From positions 9,127,891-9,191,890 of the forward strand of contig CM029131.1 of NCBI GenBank assembly GCA_016859345.1: 64,000 nucleotides of DNA. Reading direction: 5' to 3'. Below, piece by piece: positions 47,163-59,739 of the stretch. The translations under genes and the position numbers were made by a program. Every line of letters starts with the position of its first letter. Position 1 is the stretch's first letter. The DNA comes from Istiophorus platypterus (lineage: Eukaryota > Chordata > Actinopteri > Istiophoriformes > Istiophoridae). The notes under the pieces are model-generated. The model was not told where the DNA came from and ran no database searches. It saw only the letters and a list, made by a program, of their open reading frames with translations.

Positions 47163-50100
47163 ACTTGAGGCCTCCTTTCACTTACAGCCCCCCCTTTCTT
47201 TTTCTAATCTTTTCTGACCTCAGGTAGACAGAGGAGTTCTTTCATGAAGAGAAGTCTATGTTGGGGCAGATGAAAGACAGAATCATTGACAGAAAGCATA
47301 TTAGCCCCTTAGTAGCCCATTGCTCTGTAGTGAATATTTGCATATCTGTCTTTTCATTCAATTATGAGTAATAAATGTCATCAATCTCTGCTATCAGATG
47401 CATTTCAGGGCTTATAATTTACTTTTATGTTCCCTTCCAATTGTACTCAAGTACAACGGTTAATAACAGCCTACATTTCTAAGACCCTCCAGCCTTTCGC
47501 AGACCACATCAGCCTGAAGGCTCATCAGAACCGGGACACTAATGGGAGGTTTTTATAATATTTCAACTCTTGGAACTTATCACAGCGGTGGTCCTTTTAA
47601 CTTTTGCTACAAACATTGAATAGAAGAAACCGGACCAAGTAGTCTGCCAGGAATGTTCCACAGCCCCCTGTGCAGGCTCCCCTGTTTTGTTTGTTTTTGT
47701 TTTTTGTCTGCCTTAACGCTTTTTCACATCGGAAATTTAATTACTGGCCTTATCGTACCGCTCATTCACCTCGGTTCGCCTGTTTATTTCTGTGGGTTTA
47801 TTGTAGGTGATAGTATCAACGACACTAAAGGCTTCACTGAGAAGATAGAAGACTCCAATTAAAACTGACGTCCATCAGGGAGGAGTGAGGAGGGGGCGTT
47901 TGTTTCGGTTAAAGGATGAGGAGGCTTCAGATTGTGTGACTAAGTAATAAAAAGGACAATGAGACTAAAAACAAGACTTATAGCTTGTGGACATAAGATT
48001 CCCGAAAGATGATTTATGCTAATGATAGGATGCTAACAGCCTGGGAGCATCACCAGCAGTACACGCATGTACTAAAGAAGCCCACTCACTTAGTGGTCCA
48101 CTAAGATATGCAAAATATACTGTAATTATGTCTGTATTTTGTTGCAAAAACAGCCTTAACAACCCGGCCAAACTAGAACTAAACCACAGAGAATAAAAAC
48201 TACAGAATGAAAGCTGACGCTTTGCTCACATTAGTCTGATTTATGATCATCATCGTTAAGCCTCAGTTAAAGTGTAATTTGGACGCATGTATGTTTCCAC
48301 ATCTCTGGCGCTAACTCAACTCGTCTTCGGGTCAAACATAATAAAACCCCTGAGCTAGCTTCCCGAATTAACTTTCCAAGCCGCTTCTAATCAACATTCA
48401 TAATAATTCACTCCAGGCACCGGCCACCGATTTCAATTCATCAATATTATATACATTATATACATATAGCAATGTTAAGTGCAGGAAAAGAGCTTTCCTC
48501 GGGTGTTTAACTTACAGAATGTGATTAAGTGACAGCGTTTATTCACCATCTGTGGTCCAGCTAAACAAGGTTTGCCAGCTTATGTACTTTACAGTGATCT
48601 AAAAATATTTTGCGCGTGTGAAACACACAAAAATGCCTGTGTTTCAAATGAGCGGCACAAATATAAATTGGACTTCCTAATGTTTAACAGCTGGTACTTT
48701 CATTTCAAAGCTAATGTCGTCTAATTAGACAGTCAGTTACTGACTAAAGCGCATACAACGAGTACCTGGAGTAGCAGTGATATCCACCACCCACTTCCAA
48801 ATCTCATTACACGAACAGAATCCGTCTGTAAATGGCAGGAAAGTGCCTGACAGTAAATAATCAACTCAACAGAACCTTCAGCGGAGAATATAGTGAAATA
48901 TAGCTCCTCTGCTGATTGGTTCATGAAATTTATGGAATTGTCAGATGGGGGGAGGTAACAACAAAACTCTAGGTAAGCAGTTTGTAGCCGTGAAAACTCA
49001 AAGTTGAAGTCAACAGTGAACTGATCTGTTTAACAAATATTGTCTGTATATCCAAAGCCAGATTTATGTCTCTCCTCTGTGCAATAGGGCTCCATTGTTG
49101 TCCAAAGACTATTGATCGTGAAGAAAACAACGAATCCCGCTCACTATCCATCACTTGCGCTCGCTTTATCGACAACGTTTCGGACCTCGGACCTTTATCA
49201 GGCTAAGTTCGTGTAGTTCATCGCCAACCCTTGTTTTTGTCTCAGTCATAAAAAAAAAAGAAAATCCCACACGCCAACAGTTGGTGGCGGTTTCAAGGTC
49301 TTTTTTTTTAAACTGTGTCCAAAAACTTTAATTTAAAAAAAAAAAAAAGAAAGAAAGCCCCGATGGGCCGATGCGCTGGGTGAAACACACACAAACACAC
49401 ACAAACACACACCGTAGTTCATCGTGACTCAATCCCACGTATGCGCTTGCGCGTCATTTTTTTTTCCCACGGCTGAAAACGGTCCCCAGCAAATGTGCTA
49501 TTTACTGCTGTTTGAATAGCATTAGTTAAAAAATACAGTGGGCAGCTGTTCTGGGGAGCCACTTAGCCCTTTTTTTTTTTTAAATGACACATGTAATCCT
49601 TTTTTTTAAAAGATTTAGCTCCTCATTAGGAATGAATGGGCTCGGGAGTGCCAAAAAGACAGGCTGGGGGAGTCGGAAAGTAAAGAGGCCCACTAACGTG
49701 GTTAGTTTTGTTTTTTTCATTGGGTTCATTGACCCTAAGAAAATCAAAACAGAACACAGCATCCCTATCCTTTAATGTTATAGGTCTCTTTTTGTCCGAT
49801 GGTTCGCTGGGGAGAAAACGAAGGAACAAGTAACATCAATAAAGCCATTTTCATTAATCCCCAAGTCTTTTATGACAAGTGACAAAGTGACGGGGGGCAT
49901 TTACGTTAGGATTCAGTTTCTATGGTTAAAACATTGACCATTCCACCTCGCTTTCGCCACTATCGATTCACTGTTGCTGCAGCTTTTAGAAGGCACTGGA
50001 TATAAAAGCATCCAAAAACCAACTTCTACGCAGAAATTCTATTACACCCACTAAGCTAAATATTGTTTGCCTGCCGTCTTCCGGTGCCGTCTTAATGGAT

Positions 50101-50411
50101 TTTTAATAGGTATTTCAGAGGATCCTAGAAAGGTTGTACTTGTCTTATTTGAGTCGCAGCGAACAGATGGCATTACAGGCAGGGGAAGAAAAAAAAGGGG
50201 GGGGGTGGGGGGGGATCAAAGAGTTTATTGATCCAGCAGCTTAATTAAACAAGACTAAGTGTCAGTGCTTGGACCGCATTGTGACTGAACTTCACAGCAT
50301 CTGGTATGAACCCTAGCAGACAGAGAGAACACAAAAGGCACAGGGAACCAGGAGACAATACAGGCTTTGTAGACACCCTTATGAACACACACTCATTTAT
50401 CGTATGGGCGT

Positions 50412-50414
<3 letters not shown>
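47163..50414. other. Gene-free stretch
   Basis: Unique AT-rich sequence. 49,160-49,205 ('caacgtttcggacctcggac') resembles the end of a teleost repeat, weakly. A 10-bp 'aaacacacac' array lies at 49,384-49,412. Polypurine and G-runs occur at 50,188-50,214. Frames are short and double-stranded. Confidence 0.5.
47280..47470. promoter_or_regulatory. Possible conserved noncoding element with octamer
   Basis: Unique sequence with an exact POU octamer ATTTGCAT (47,336-47,343) and homeodomain-like 'ttcaattatgagtaataaat'. Looks enhancer-like; conservation is unknown. Confidence 0.3.

Positions 50415-50471
<57 letters not shown>
50415..50471. repeat. CA microsatellite
   Basis: About 28 uninterrupted CA units. 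Confidence 0.97.
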
Positions 50472-50473
<2 letters not shown>

Positions 50474-50875
50474 CTCTTGTCTCTACAGAGCTATAGGCCC
50501 AGGAAAGCAGTTGAAGAGGGAGAAGCAAGGTGTAGGAGGAAAGCAACAATAGCTGTACAAGCGCTCAAAGGATTGTGGGATACGTCTGTAGGGGGAGCTT
50601 GCCGCAGTCTCTCAACCCGGGGTTGCTCTGACATTACCTCCCGTCGCAAATTTTTGATCCCTTCGCCCAGCTTCCTTCCAAAGATTCCTAGAAGTCGTCA
50701 GCGCTAAAAGCTGAAATTAGCACTCTCGACGCCGCTTTCAAAATGGAGATGTCATTATAAACCGTGTTTTTTTTTTTTTCAAGTCAACCTCTCAAAGCAA
50801 ATTATGTTAATAACATGTTGAGTTTTTTTTTTTTTTGAAGTTAGTCTTTTAGAAGGAGCGCGCACACACAATCAA

Positions 50876-50876
<1 letters not shown>

Positions 50877-50929
<53 letters not shown>
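50877..50929. repeat. CA microsatellite
   Basis: About 26 CA units, only 0.4 kb from the previous one; a T-run at 50,824-50,836 precedes it. Confidence 0.97.
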
Positions 50930-50931
<2 letters not shown>

Positions 50932-51674
50932 GAGCAGGCCAATATGGAGCCTGGGCTCTGTTCCGGGGGGCTGTCGAAGGGAGACTGATGGAGGCTGGCA
51001 GACAAGCGTTTAGGGAGGAGTCCGTCTGTTCCACGGTGTGGCAGAGCCAGCCGCCATCCATCTCCATTATACACATCCACATGCCACTGGGCAGGGGACA
51101 ACTCTTCAGAGAATGACCAGAGTGTGGGAGGGAGGGTTGGGGGGTTGGGGGGGGGGGGTGCAGAGGAGGGAGGAGAGAGCGACTGTCAAACTCCTGTTAC
51201 GCCGTTGTTCCCGGCCGCCAAGCCTCCCCGGCTTATGCGCGTCGCGCTTGTGTAAACCAGTGACAGAGGAAGAGGAGTGGCCGTCGGAGGGACGCGATGT
51301 AAATCAATCTCCCGTGGCAGACTCTGCCTCTCCACAGACAGTAAATCTCATTGGTATTTAATCACAAAAGTTAAAAAAAACAAAAACAAGGAAGTAAAAC
51401 ACCATCATGCCAGTATCTGTAATGTAGCCGCCACTACATGTGTGTGAGATTCTCTACAACAAGTCCTTTAAACTACACAACAAAATCGGTTGTAAGCCTT
51501 CACAAATGACCCATAATCATGGTTTACAGATTTGAGACCCTTTCCTGGCAGAAATGCATTTTGATGTTGACAGAAATTATTCGGAGACCACTATGATTAA
51601 GGTGTGGTTTCGGTTTTGGCTTGAAAACTAGTTAAGGTCAGTAAAAAATAAAAAATCGTAGTTAATAAGACTGA
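50930..51674. other. Gene-free stretch with G-rich tract
   Basis: Holds the quadruplex-prone tract at 51,126-51,158. CpG-rich near 51,200-51,300. Frames open on both strands, no domain. Confidence 0.5.
51126..51158 (+). other. Potential G-quadruplex
   Basis: G3-A-G3-A-G3-TT-G6-TT-G12 pattern, loops of 1-2 bases. Confidence 0.7.
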
Positions 51675-52170
51675 GGGTCTACAGCCACGCTAGCAGCTTT
51701 GTGAGGCTGTACTTTGGCACAGAGGAGCTTTGAACCTGATGCTAATGTCAGCATGCTCACAATAACTAACTAACTAATCTCAGTTTAGTGCTTTAGCACA
51801 CCGCTGATTTGCGCTGAACACAATGTGATGAGAGAAAGAAGTATTTGGTCGCCCGACAAAATTAAAAATCTGATGACCTATCACAGGTCGTCCTCAGGGG
51901 GACACCAACGCCCGGGTCATATGTCATCGCAATCCGTCCGGCGGTTGTTGAGATATGGTGTTTCACCGAGAAAAATGTCAGCCTGGCGGTGGCAGCGGTG
52001 AAACAAGGATCCCAAAAGAATATAACCCATAATCCCTGGTGACCAGGAATCTATGCGCAGAATTTCATGGCATCTACTGGTTGTTGAGATACAACTGGAC
52101 CGAACCTGCAAACGTTGCCATGTCTACAACAAACCCATTAACATGGCTAAAAATCCAATACTGGCTGTTG
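51675..52170 (+). repeat. Teleost interspersed repeat, copy 2
   Basis: Plus-strand copy of the family at 0.64-2.93 kb: 'tgaggctgtactttggcaca', 'tcagcatgctcacaat', 'agtatttggtcgcccgac', 'agaatttcatggcatctact', 'ggttgttgagata' and a terminal 'catggctaaaaa'. The place corresponding to the Tc1 insertion site is uninterrupted. Confidence 0.75.
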
Positions 52171-52837
52171 GATTGGTATGTTTCATGATTATTAAATACA
52201 AAAAAACCCCATTCTAACATTTTAATCAAAACAACAATTATAATAAAAGGTTTTTGTCTAAATAACCTTAACTCAAAGGGCCATTCCTCTGCATTTCTGG
52301 AGCTTTAAACCGCATGAGACGTGAACCTCGAGTTAAGTTTATTATGTAAAATTAATGTCAGAAATTAGCTTTCACGCTCAGTAAAGCTACAGTGTTAATA
52401 AGCAGATGAATTTTATACCTCAGAATAGAAATTATTACAGGAAAATTGTCATGATTTCGTATTTTGTCTTCAGTGCAGAGTCCCACCCACTACTTGCCGC
52501 TCTTGCCTCTATTACTGTAGAAAGTTTGAGGGAGCTAAACACTGAAAAGACTGTGAGGAGGAGGATGACACGACAAAACCGAAATGACCACATTCGACTT
52601 GGATCACTGGGCCAGTGGGGAGGCCCATTGTCAAAGCCTCACTGAAGAAAAAGGAAATCTTTAACAGTATCTGCAACAGGTTACTCAGAAAATGAGGATT
52701 CTCCTGCAGCGGGGGCTGGGAGGCTCGGGCGTACACATCTTCTCTAAACAGCCAAATAATTTCAAAGATAGGAATAAGCTCAGACATAAAGATAAAAAAA
52801 AAAAAAAAGAAAAGAAAAATGGCTGGCTAGAAATATG

Positions 52838-52851
52838 GTTGCCATGGGAAC
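52838..52851. promoter_or_regulatory. RFX-type X-box
   Basis: GTTGCCATGGGAAC differs from the symmetric X-box GTTGCCATGGYAAC at one position. The following unique sequence ('gtgggaattatcaatcacat') looks enhancer-like. Confidence 0.4.
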
Positions 52852-53200
52852 AGCAGCCAGCAGACTGCTCTGATGTGGGAATTATCAATCACATTGATCA
52901 AGTTTGGCTGAACAAGCGAACAAGGCCCATTATGGAAAAGCTCTGTCAAGTGTCCTCATCTCGGTACTCACAAAATCTACCGCTCTCTGCCGAGTTCGCC
53001 GTCTCTCTCTTCATCGCCAGTGAGCTTTACATCACTAATAACAGCGTAGTGGGTGTTTGCAAATCTTAATGTAGATTAACTGAAGTCAAAAACAAAAGAA
53101 AACAAAAAACCCGACCTCCGTTTTTCTCCATTTTCTAGGGTCGTCACCGTTGCCGCATCGTAGAGTTTTCCGCTCTCACTCGACGGTTTACAAAGATAAT

Positions 53201-53220
53201 TGTGTGTGTGTGTGTGTGTG
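53201..53220. repeat. GT microsatellite
   Basis: Ten TG units followed by 'gggg'. Confidence 0.95.
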
Positions 53221-53471
53221 GGGGAGTTATCTCCCATGTTTCCCGGCGTTCGCCAAAAAGAGCAGGTCAGACGGAGGTAGATCGGTGCGAGTTTCTTCGC
53301 ATTGTTTTAAAATGACGACTGCCACTGGCACATTTAGCGGCGTTTCACATCAGAGCAGTTTGTGGTTTTCTAAGGGTCTGGGAAAAAGATGAAGCAAAAA
53401 AAAGGAAAAGCTAGAAAGACCTGTTGTTCCTGTTTACAGCTGCTAAGGTATGATTGGACAATTCCTGTGTT

Positions 53472-56400
53472 TGGTGGGGGGGCTGCAATCCTGTCTTTGA
53501 AACCTACAAAAAAAAAAAAAAAAAAAGAAACACGGTACAATAGGATATTGTTTTTTTCCTTTTTCAATCCCATCATCTCGCCCTCTCTTCTCTCCTCTCT
53601 TTACAGATTACAGCGGTATGAGAGATAGATTTCCCCCCAGACGCAGGTGAAGAGGGGGCTGATGTTAAAAGTGGAGGCATGCCAGCTGGTGCGTAATCAC
53701 TGTTTTAACCTCCCTCCTGGTCATTAATCATAGTCAACATACTCAGGCGGGGATGTGATCCTCCGGCCTTCGCGCAGCCCCGCGCAGCCTCGCTCGTGCA
53801 CGGGAGCTGACATGCGGGAGGTCGGAGACGGGCAGCTAATCAGGGAGCCCGCGGTGAAAAGAGGCTGTGGACCTGGATAAAGAGTATTCGCTCAAATGGG
53901 TAGTGATTTGAAAAGTCAGAAAGTATTAATTTAAGTGTGTTTGAGCCGCCAAGCCGTGCCAGGGGTTGGACTTCAGCCTGTCATTTAAAATCTGAGGTGA
54001 ACACGGCCCAAGACCACCACATGTGTTTTTCTTGCTATATTCTTTTTTTTTTTTTTTTTTTTTTTTAATATCTGTAAATGTACTTTTTAAATATCTGTAA
54101 GCGAGGAAGAAATCAATTTCCAAAAAAAAACGTTTTTCCTCACTGTAGTCAAGCGGCTTTTGATTTGGGGTTAAATCTTTGAAATCTCGTCCCCAAACTG
54201 GGGTTTGGAAGAAAAAAAGAAAGCTGGTGCTACTCTCAAGGTCAAATCAGAAGTAATTTGTCATAATTGTGGGTTTTCCAGTTTTAAGATATGATTGTGG
54301 AAACACTGTCTTCTAGAAATTACATTTATAAACCTTATTAGTAATTTGTTAATCAATACGCAAATCAAAAAAATAAATTCTATTTTGGATAAACTCAAAA
54401 CCAAAAAAATTGACTTATGCACATTTCTTTGAGAGAGAATAAGATTTTTTCAAAATGTTCTTCTTTGTGTATGTGGTTGAGTCTAGGCACTACATGCACT
54501 TCAGGTAAAGTTGCAAAGAGGTTTTGGTTTCAATTAATAATATATGTAACATATATGTTTATAAAAACCTTAAAAAAAACCCATATATTCAATATTAATA
54601 TCACAGAGATAATCTGTGTTGTTAATTTTGTTAAAATAATGATGTCCAATCCAAAGTAGCTATTGAATATTTACCCATAAATGATCAGTAAAGCAACACT
54701 TAACACCATCCGAAATATTCCACGTTGCATTCATAGGAACTTTCCGTCTCTGCTCTGGTTTTCCACAAGCCCCAATTTCCCTTCTCAGCCATTTCCGGTT
54801 CCCATCGCATTTCTCTGCAGCACTGAAAACCAGAACCTTGTTTGCTACTTTAAATCCAGAGGATCTGGGTTCAAGAACCCGCAACCCCCACAAAAAGCTT
54901 GGCGCTGAGGCCGCTGCGTATAATCCAGTTTGGCTCCGCGAGTCATTATTTATGATTTACGTCCATTAGGCACGGCACTGCTGTTGTGCAATTCATTCCT
55001 CCTCAATAAACAGTGAGAGCGAGACAGGCTGCGACTTCATAAAAAAAAACCCAAAACCCCACCACTGCCATCTTTTCCTGCGTTAGCGGCTGCGAGGGGG
55101 GACGTGGCTAACAGGCTTCGGCCGTTGTCCTCGCCACCGCCCACTCCTCCCAAACGCTTGTAAAGTATGAAGTGCATTAGTGAGATAACGCTTCTATTAC
55201 TTTCAACAATATTGCTGTTCCTCTGGTGCAAGCCTGCTGTTGGTTGTTAGTCACACTTATCAACTCAAGGGAAGCACAACTTCAAAAGGCGCTCAGATCT
55301 GAGCCGAAGCAGTCGACCATTAGAGAAGAAAAAAACATATTAGCCTCGCCGTGTTTGATGGCTCCCTCTTCCGCCTTAGAATGACAGTGTGAAATTAGAC
55401 TAAAATGTTTCGGAGCAGAGCAAAAAAAAAAAGTTCAACCTCATGACAGAAGTGCAGGGTTTTGTTTTTTTTTATCCTTATTTTCTTGCATCTGTATTTA
55501 TTAAAACTGTTTGTTCCTGCAATTCCAGCGCTAACTACATCCACAGCCCTGTTGAAAACTGTGATACTGATCAATACGTAAGTTTCCTAGGAGCTGCCCA
55601 ATTAGTGGGGTAATCCAACCGCCGCCACCCAGCCAGCATAGGAAGCGGCTACACATAGAAAGCCGGACAACCTACAAGCGACTAATCTTAAAACGTCTCG
55701 ATAACAGTCACATGAGAACGCGTTACAACCTCTTAGAGGGATGGAAAGATCTACCTTTAGCGAAGTTGACAGTTTATATTTTTTATTTTTTCTATTTTAA
55801 AAAGGAGTATTTGGTGCCTATGTTATTGAAAGATAATTATGCGTCATCACAAATGATTTATTTTTTACACTACACATCATTTGTGTATCATGATTCAGTG
55901 TGTACAGATCACACTAATTTCATCGGAGTCCCCCCAGATACTCTAGTCCTCATAAAACGTATTCAATCCTGAAAGTTTCCATCACAACACAAAGTAGATT
56001 CAAAGCGTTTGTTTTTGGTTGGGTTTTTTTTTTTAACACTGTTCAACAGAAAAGGATCTTTAAATGTCAAAGAGAAACCAGATTTCTACAGATTGATCTA
56101 AATGAATTAAACAGGAGGAATATGACAGGAAATGATGCACTTAGTCCTGTCATCATTTGTATTTTCTGGTTAAGAGTTGATATCTGACAATAAAATATAA
56201 TTACATTGTTTGGTTTATGTTTGCCAACTGATTATTGCTGAGAAAAGAGGCCTGTTCTACTTCTGCTATCACGTTCATAACCGAGGGAGACAATCCTGAA
56301 ACACCATCGGACTGTATTAATCATTCGGTAGTGTTTATGTTGTGCAGTGTAATAGTGTTATAGTGTGTCTGTGAGCAAACCGGCCAGTTTGGGAGTACGC

Positions 56401-58349
56401 ACTTGTGTGTCTGCAGAGTGGGTGACCCCTTTCGTTTCCATTCGGACCACAGGGTTCACAGGTTCTGACTACACTGACTACGCGTCGGCCCGTTTCGACT
56501 CTCCGAGCCTAGTCTGCAACGCTGCTGTGCATTTCAAATGAATATGAAGTGCTATATGCGTTGATGAACTCCCCAGCAAAACAGCGGGGTGAAGCACCAG
56601 GGGTCAGTGATGCATGACTACAAGGACCTCGACGACCTTTTTTTTGGGGGGGGGGTGCATGATTCATACCTTTACTATATATGAAAAAAGCCTCTGCAGA
56701 CTGAAGTTGTGTCGGTGGCGTGGATTGTTGACACCATATGGTGCAGGGGGTTTCAAAGTCACAATTTCCATTGTATGATTGAGCGATGACAACAAAACGC
56801 TTTACTGATTTTGGCAACTTGAGTCATTTATAGACCCCCGGGGGAAATAAGAGATGAGGCCAAGTCAACACTGCTGCATTCAAAGTTTCTCAGAAAACAT
56901 GGTCACGCAGAAGAAATGGAAAAAAAAAAAAAAAACAAAAACAAAAACAAATGTTCGAAACAAAACTGAGCGATAATGCATTTTATTCATTATGTCACAA
57001 AGATTATTCAACACTGTTGTTTCAAACTTTTTTTTTGTTAGACCTTTGATATTATGTTCCCACTAGGTAATAGCTCCCCTGTTATAGCAGCTCAATTTTC
57101 ATTCTTTTTTAAATTCTTACATTGATAGTAGTGGTGTCATACTGCACGTCATCTCCCCTGATCCTTGCGTGTTCCCTCTGTATTGCTGTATTCAGCCGTG
57201 ACGGGTTAACCCCACCATCCACAACCATCACAATACTGTACGGCGGTGGAGGGGGAGTTCGGTCGAGATAAGTTTGTTTGGCCCCCAGGGAGCCCAGGAG
57301 GGGCACGCTACAGTCCATTCGGCTGTCAGAGCAGCGAAGGGCATTCCGGACATGGGGGGGGGCTCACCTGTGCGTGTCCACAAACACAGGCAGTGTGTCA
57401 GGCCTGTCCAGGACGTTTTGACCAGGTTAGCGGGACAATTAGTCAGAGGGGAGAGGGACGGAAGATTTAATATTCAGTGCTCTACTTTATTAAACCAGAG
57501 CCAGCAGGAGCCATGTAGAGTAGAAAAGGTAAAATGCTTGGCTAAGTGGGCTGAGATCCTTCTGCAGAAATAGGGACTGAAGTTATATCTTTTTATTTGT
57601 AAGCATCATATCTCCTGATCAGACCAAAACCGACAATGAATTACCCCACATGTACCTACAGGCGCTTATTGCCACAGTCTATAACAGCTTCTCTCTTTAT
57701 GCCATTCATAGTCATTTAAAAAAAACTATTCCAAAGCACATAAAAAGAATAAAATTTTAAAAAAGCAATTTTGGTGAAACATTGTCATTCTCTATAACAA
57801 ACATAGCCAGTGAAAATATACAGAAACAAATTTATCATCGTATTTAACACCAAGATTCTAGTCAATCAACAGAAAGTGGTCCATTTTGGTCAGGTATTAA
57901 TTGAGTAATTCATCAAGCAAAAATGCAAAAATTACGCAGGTTGAAGCTTCTGAAAATGAGAATGCTTATTTTCTCTGTTTTATATCATTGCAACACTTTA
58001 TAGATGAAACAATTCATTCGTCAATCAGAGAGTAAACACTAGTTTAATCAGTAATGAAAGTATTCACTGTTGCAGCTCCAGTCGAATCAAACACTGTACA
58101 AGAGGCAAAACAGTGAGATTATCCAAGTGTGAAGGTGCAATTAGGTACCTTTCATGGGGTTTTACTTTACCTACTGAGCCATTGTATGTTTGAACACCTA
58201 GTACAGAAAGTAACTACGTCACAGATGATGTACAGCCCATTAAGGACATTAAGTCTCTTTTTGTGTGTACAGAGGTTAGAAACTTTCCATTCATTCACGG
58301 CGATCAGAAAATGCCCCCCCCGGGCCTGGAGGCGGCAGTTCAGGTTCAT
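53472..58349. other. Gene-free stretch
   Basis: Contains A-runs at 53,508-53,526 and 56,920-56,936, a T-run at 54,043-54,066, a T8G10-type tract at 56,640-56,656 and a CpG-rich patch at 53,740-53,830. Otherwise AT-rich unique sequence with short domain-free frames. Confidence 0.5.
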
Positions 58350-58416
58350 TCAGTACTTGGCCGGGTTCTCTTTGGCAAAATGGAATTTGTGCATTTTCAG
58401 CGAGAGCCGATTTTGG
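58350..58416 (-). CDS. Weak candidate 3'-terminal coding exon, unknown product
   Basis: On the minus strand, after an AG (acaG|cc, 58,419-58,417), the frame reads QNRLSLKMHKFHFAKENP, then AKY and TGA (58,352-58,350). Codon choice is natural and the peptide is basic with His/Phe alternation, vaguely like a finger or linker tail, but I cannot name a family. The polypyrimidine tract before the AG is poor, which argues against a real acceptor. The upstream part of the open frame (to 58,622) is not protein-like. It could be chance or a conserved noncoding element. Confidence 0.15.
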
Positions 58417-59451
58417 CTGTTAAATCGTTTTACTTGCCTTTGTGTACACCAATTCAACTGGGAATATCTCAGAGTGTGTTGAGGACTTTTAACTCTATCC
58501 ACTGCTGTGCAGCTAAAACGTGAAAAATGTACATCAAGTCTTCCTTTATGGAGGGACCCTGGAGAACGACTGCGGCTCATGCGGGGCAGAAATGGGCTCT
58601 CTTGCACCCGAACCCTCTGCATCGGTTGCCAGAGGGGACTTTTGTGGAGTGACGGTGGAGTGGATGGCCTCGGTCGTATGCCATTATTGTATTTCTGTGT
58701 GAAATTGCTACATCAACGGGGGCAGGTAGGTTGGGATTGGAGAGGCTTACTTAATGTGTTCCAGCACTTCTGACATTGACGGTTGTTTTTTTTTTTTTTG
58801 TTTCTTTTTTTTAGGGGGTTGTTGTTTTTTTTTTGTCTGTCCTTGCTTCTTCTGACTGCGAGCACGGTGATGAAAAACAGATGGTGCTAGTTTGATTATG
58901 CAGCAGGAGAGTTGGAAGACAGCAATGTTAAACAGTCTGCAAGTAACGCAGTGTACAATCGAAAACAGCATTGATTTCTATTGTGAAACTCGTCTTAGTC
59001 TCATCAGTCCAAGTGAGAAGAAAATATGGAATGTTTACGTTCAAATCACTTGAATTACAACAGAAGAGGAGAACTTTTGTTACTGTGAAAAGGTTAAAAC
59101 TCTGCACCGATCTTTATATCACCAATAAATTATTGTCTGTGCATCCGAAGCCTGATGAGTTTCTCTGTGCCATTGTCAAAGAGTCAAGAATCAACAAAAG
59201 TCCTGAAAGAGGAGACCACCACAGACAAGGAGCAACAACCCCAACCAGCCCACTCTACTACTGGAGATCCAGAACATCAGAAAGAACCAGAATTGCTTGT
59301 CAACTATTCGACCTTCATGTCAATGCCAGACCTACAAAAACTACAAATACAAATCCAAAATCACAAGGGGAGGAAGGCTGTCAAAAGAACAACCGTAAGA
59401 ATAGCTGGAGGTTAAAATGAAAAATAGATTTAATGAACAACGTGTAAGAGA
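58417..59451. other. Gene-free stretch
   Basis: T-runs at 58,785-58,835. A 149-codon plus-strand frame at 58,971-59,420 is Lys/Arg/Thr-rich and overlaps another plus frame; no domain is recognised and it abuts the SINE. Confidence 0.5.
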
Positions 59452-59739
59452 TAAGGCGGCTGTGGCTCAGGGCGATCGCCCACCGACCGGAAGGTCAGCA
59501 GGTTTCGATCCCGGCTCCTCCGCACGTCGAAGTTTCCTCGGGCAAGATGCTGAATCCCAAATTGCCTCCAACGTGCATCATCAGCATATGAATGTGTGCG
59601 TCTGTAGAATGCCCCAAAATGTGTAGAAAAGCACCGTGTGAGCGTGTGTGTGCATGGGTGAAAGTGACAGTAGCATAAAGGCGCTTCCAGTGGTCAAAAA
59701 GAGAAGGGAAGTGTCACCTAAGTACAGTCCATTTACCAA
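59452..59739 (+). mobile_element. tRNA-derived SINE, plus strand
   Basis: The tRNA-like head starts 'ggcggctgtggctcaggg' with an A-box-like segment near 59,462 and a near-consensus B box (ggtttcgatcc, 59,501-59,511, with one extra T). The body includes 'cctcgggcaagatgctgaat', 'gcatatgaatgtgtg' and 'gtgaaagtgacagtagcata'. The tail is 'agtacagtccatttacca'. This is the same general SINE type as the minus-strand copy at 28.4 kb but with a better preserved body. No clear target-site duplication is seen. Confidence 0.88.

Larger units (their letters stand above)
52171..53438. other. Gene-free stretch
   Basis: Unique sequence with an A-rich tract at 52,795-52,820 and a GT run at 53,201-53,220. Part 52,830-53,065 is enhancer-like. 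No exon supported. Confidence 0.5.

Noticed and set aside
58971..59420. 149-codon plus-strand frame as a gene
   Set aside because: Low-complexity Lys/Arg/Thr-rich translation, overlapped by another frame, with no recognised domain.
59452..59530. A functional tRNA gene
   Set aside because: Only a tRNA-like head is present, it has a disturbed B box, and it continues into a SINE body and tail.
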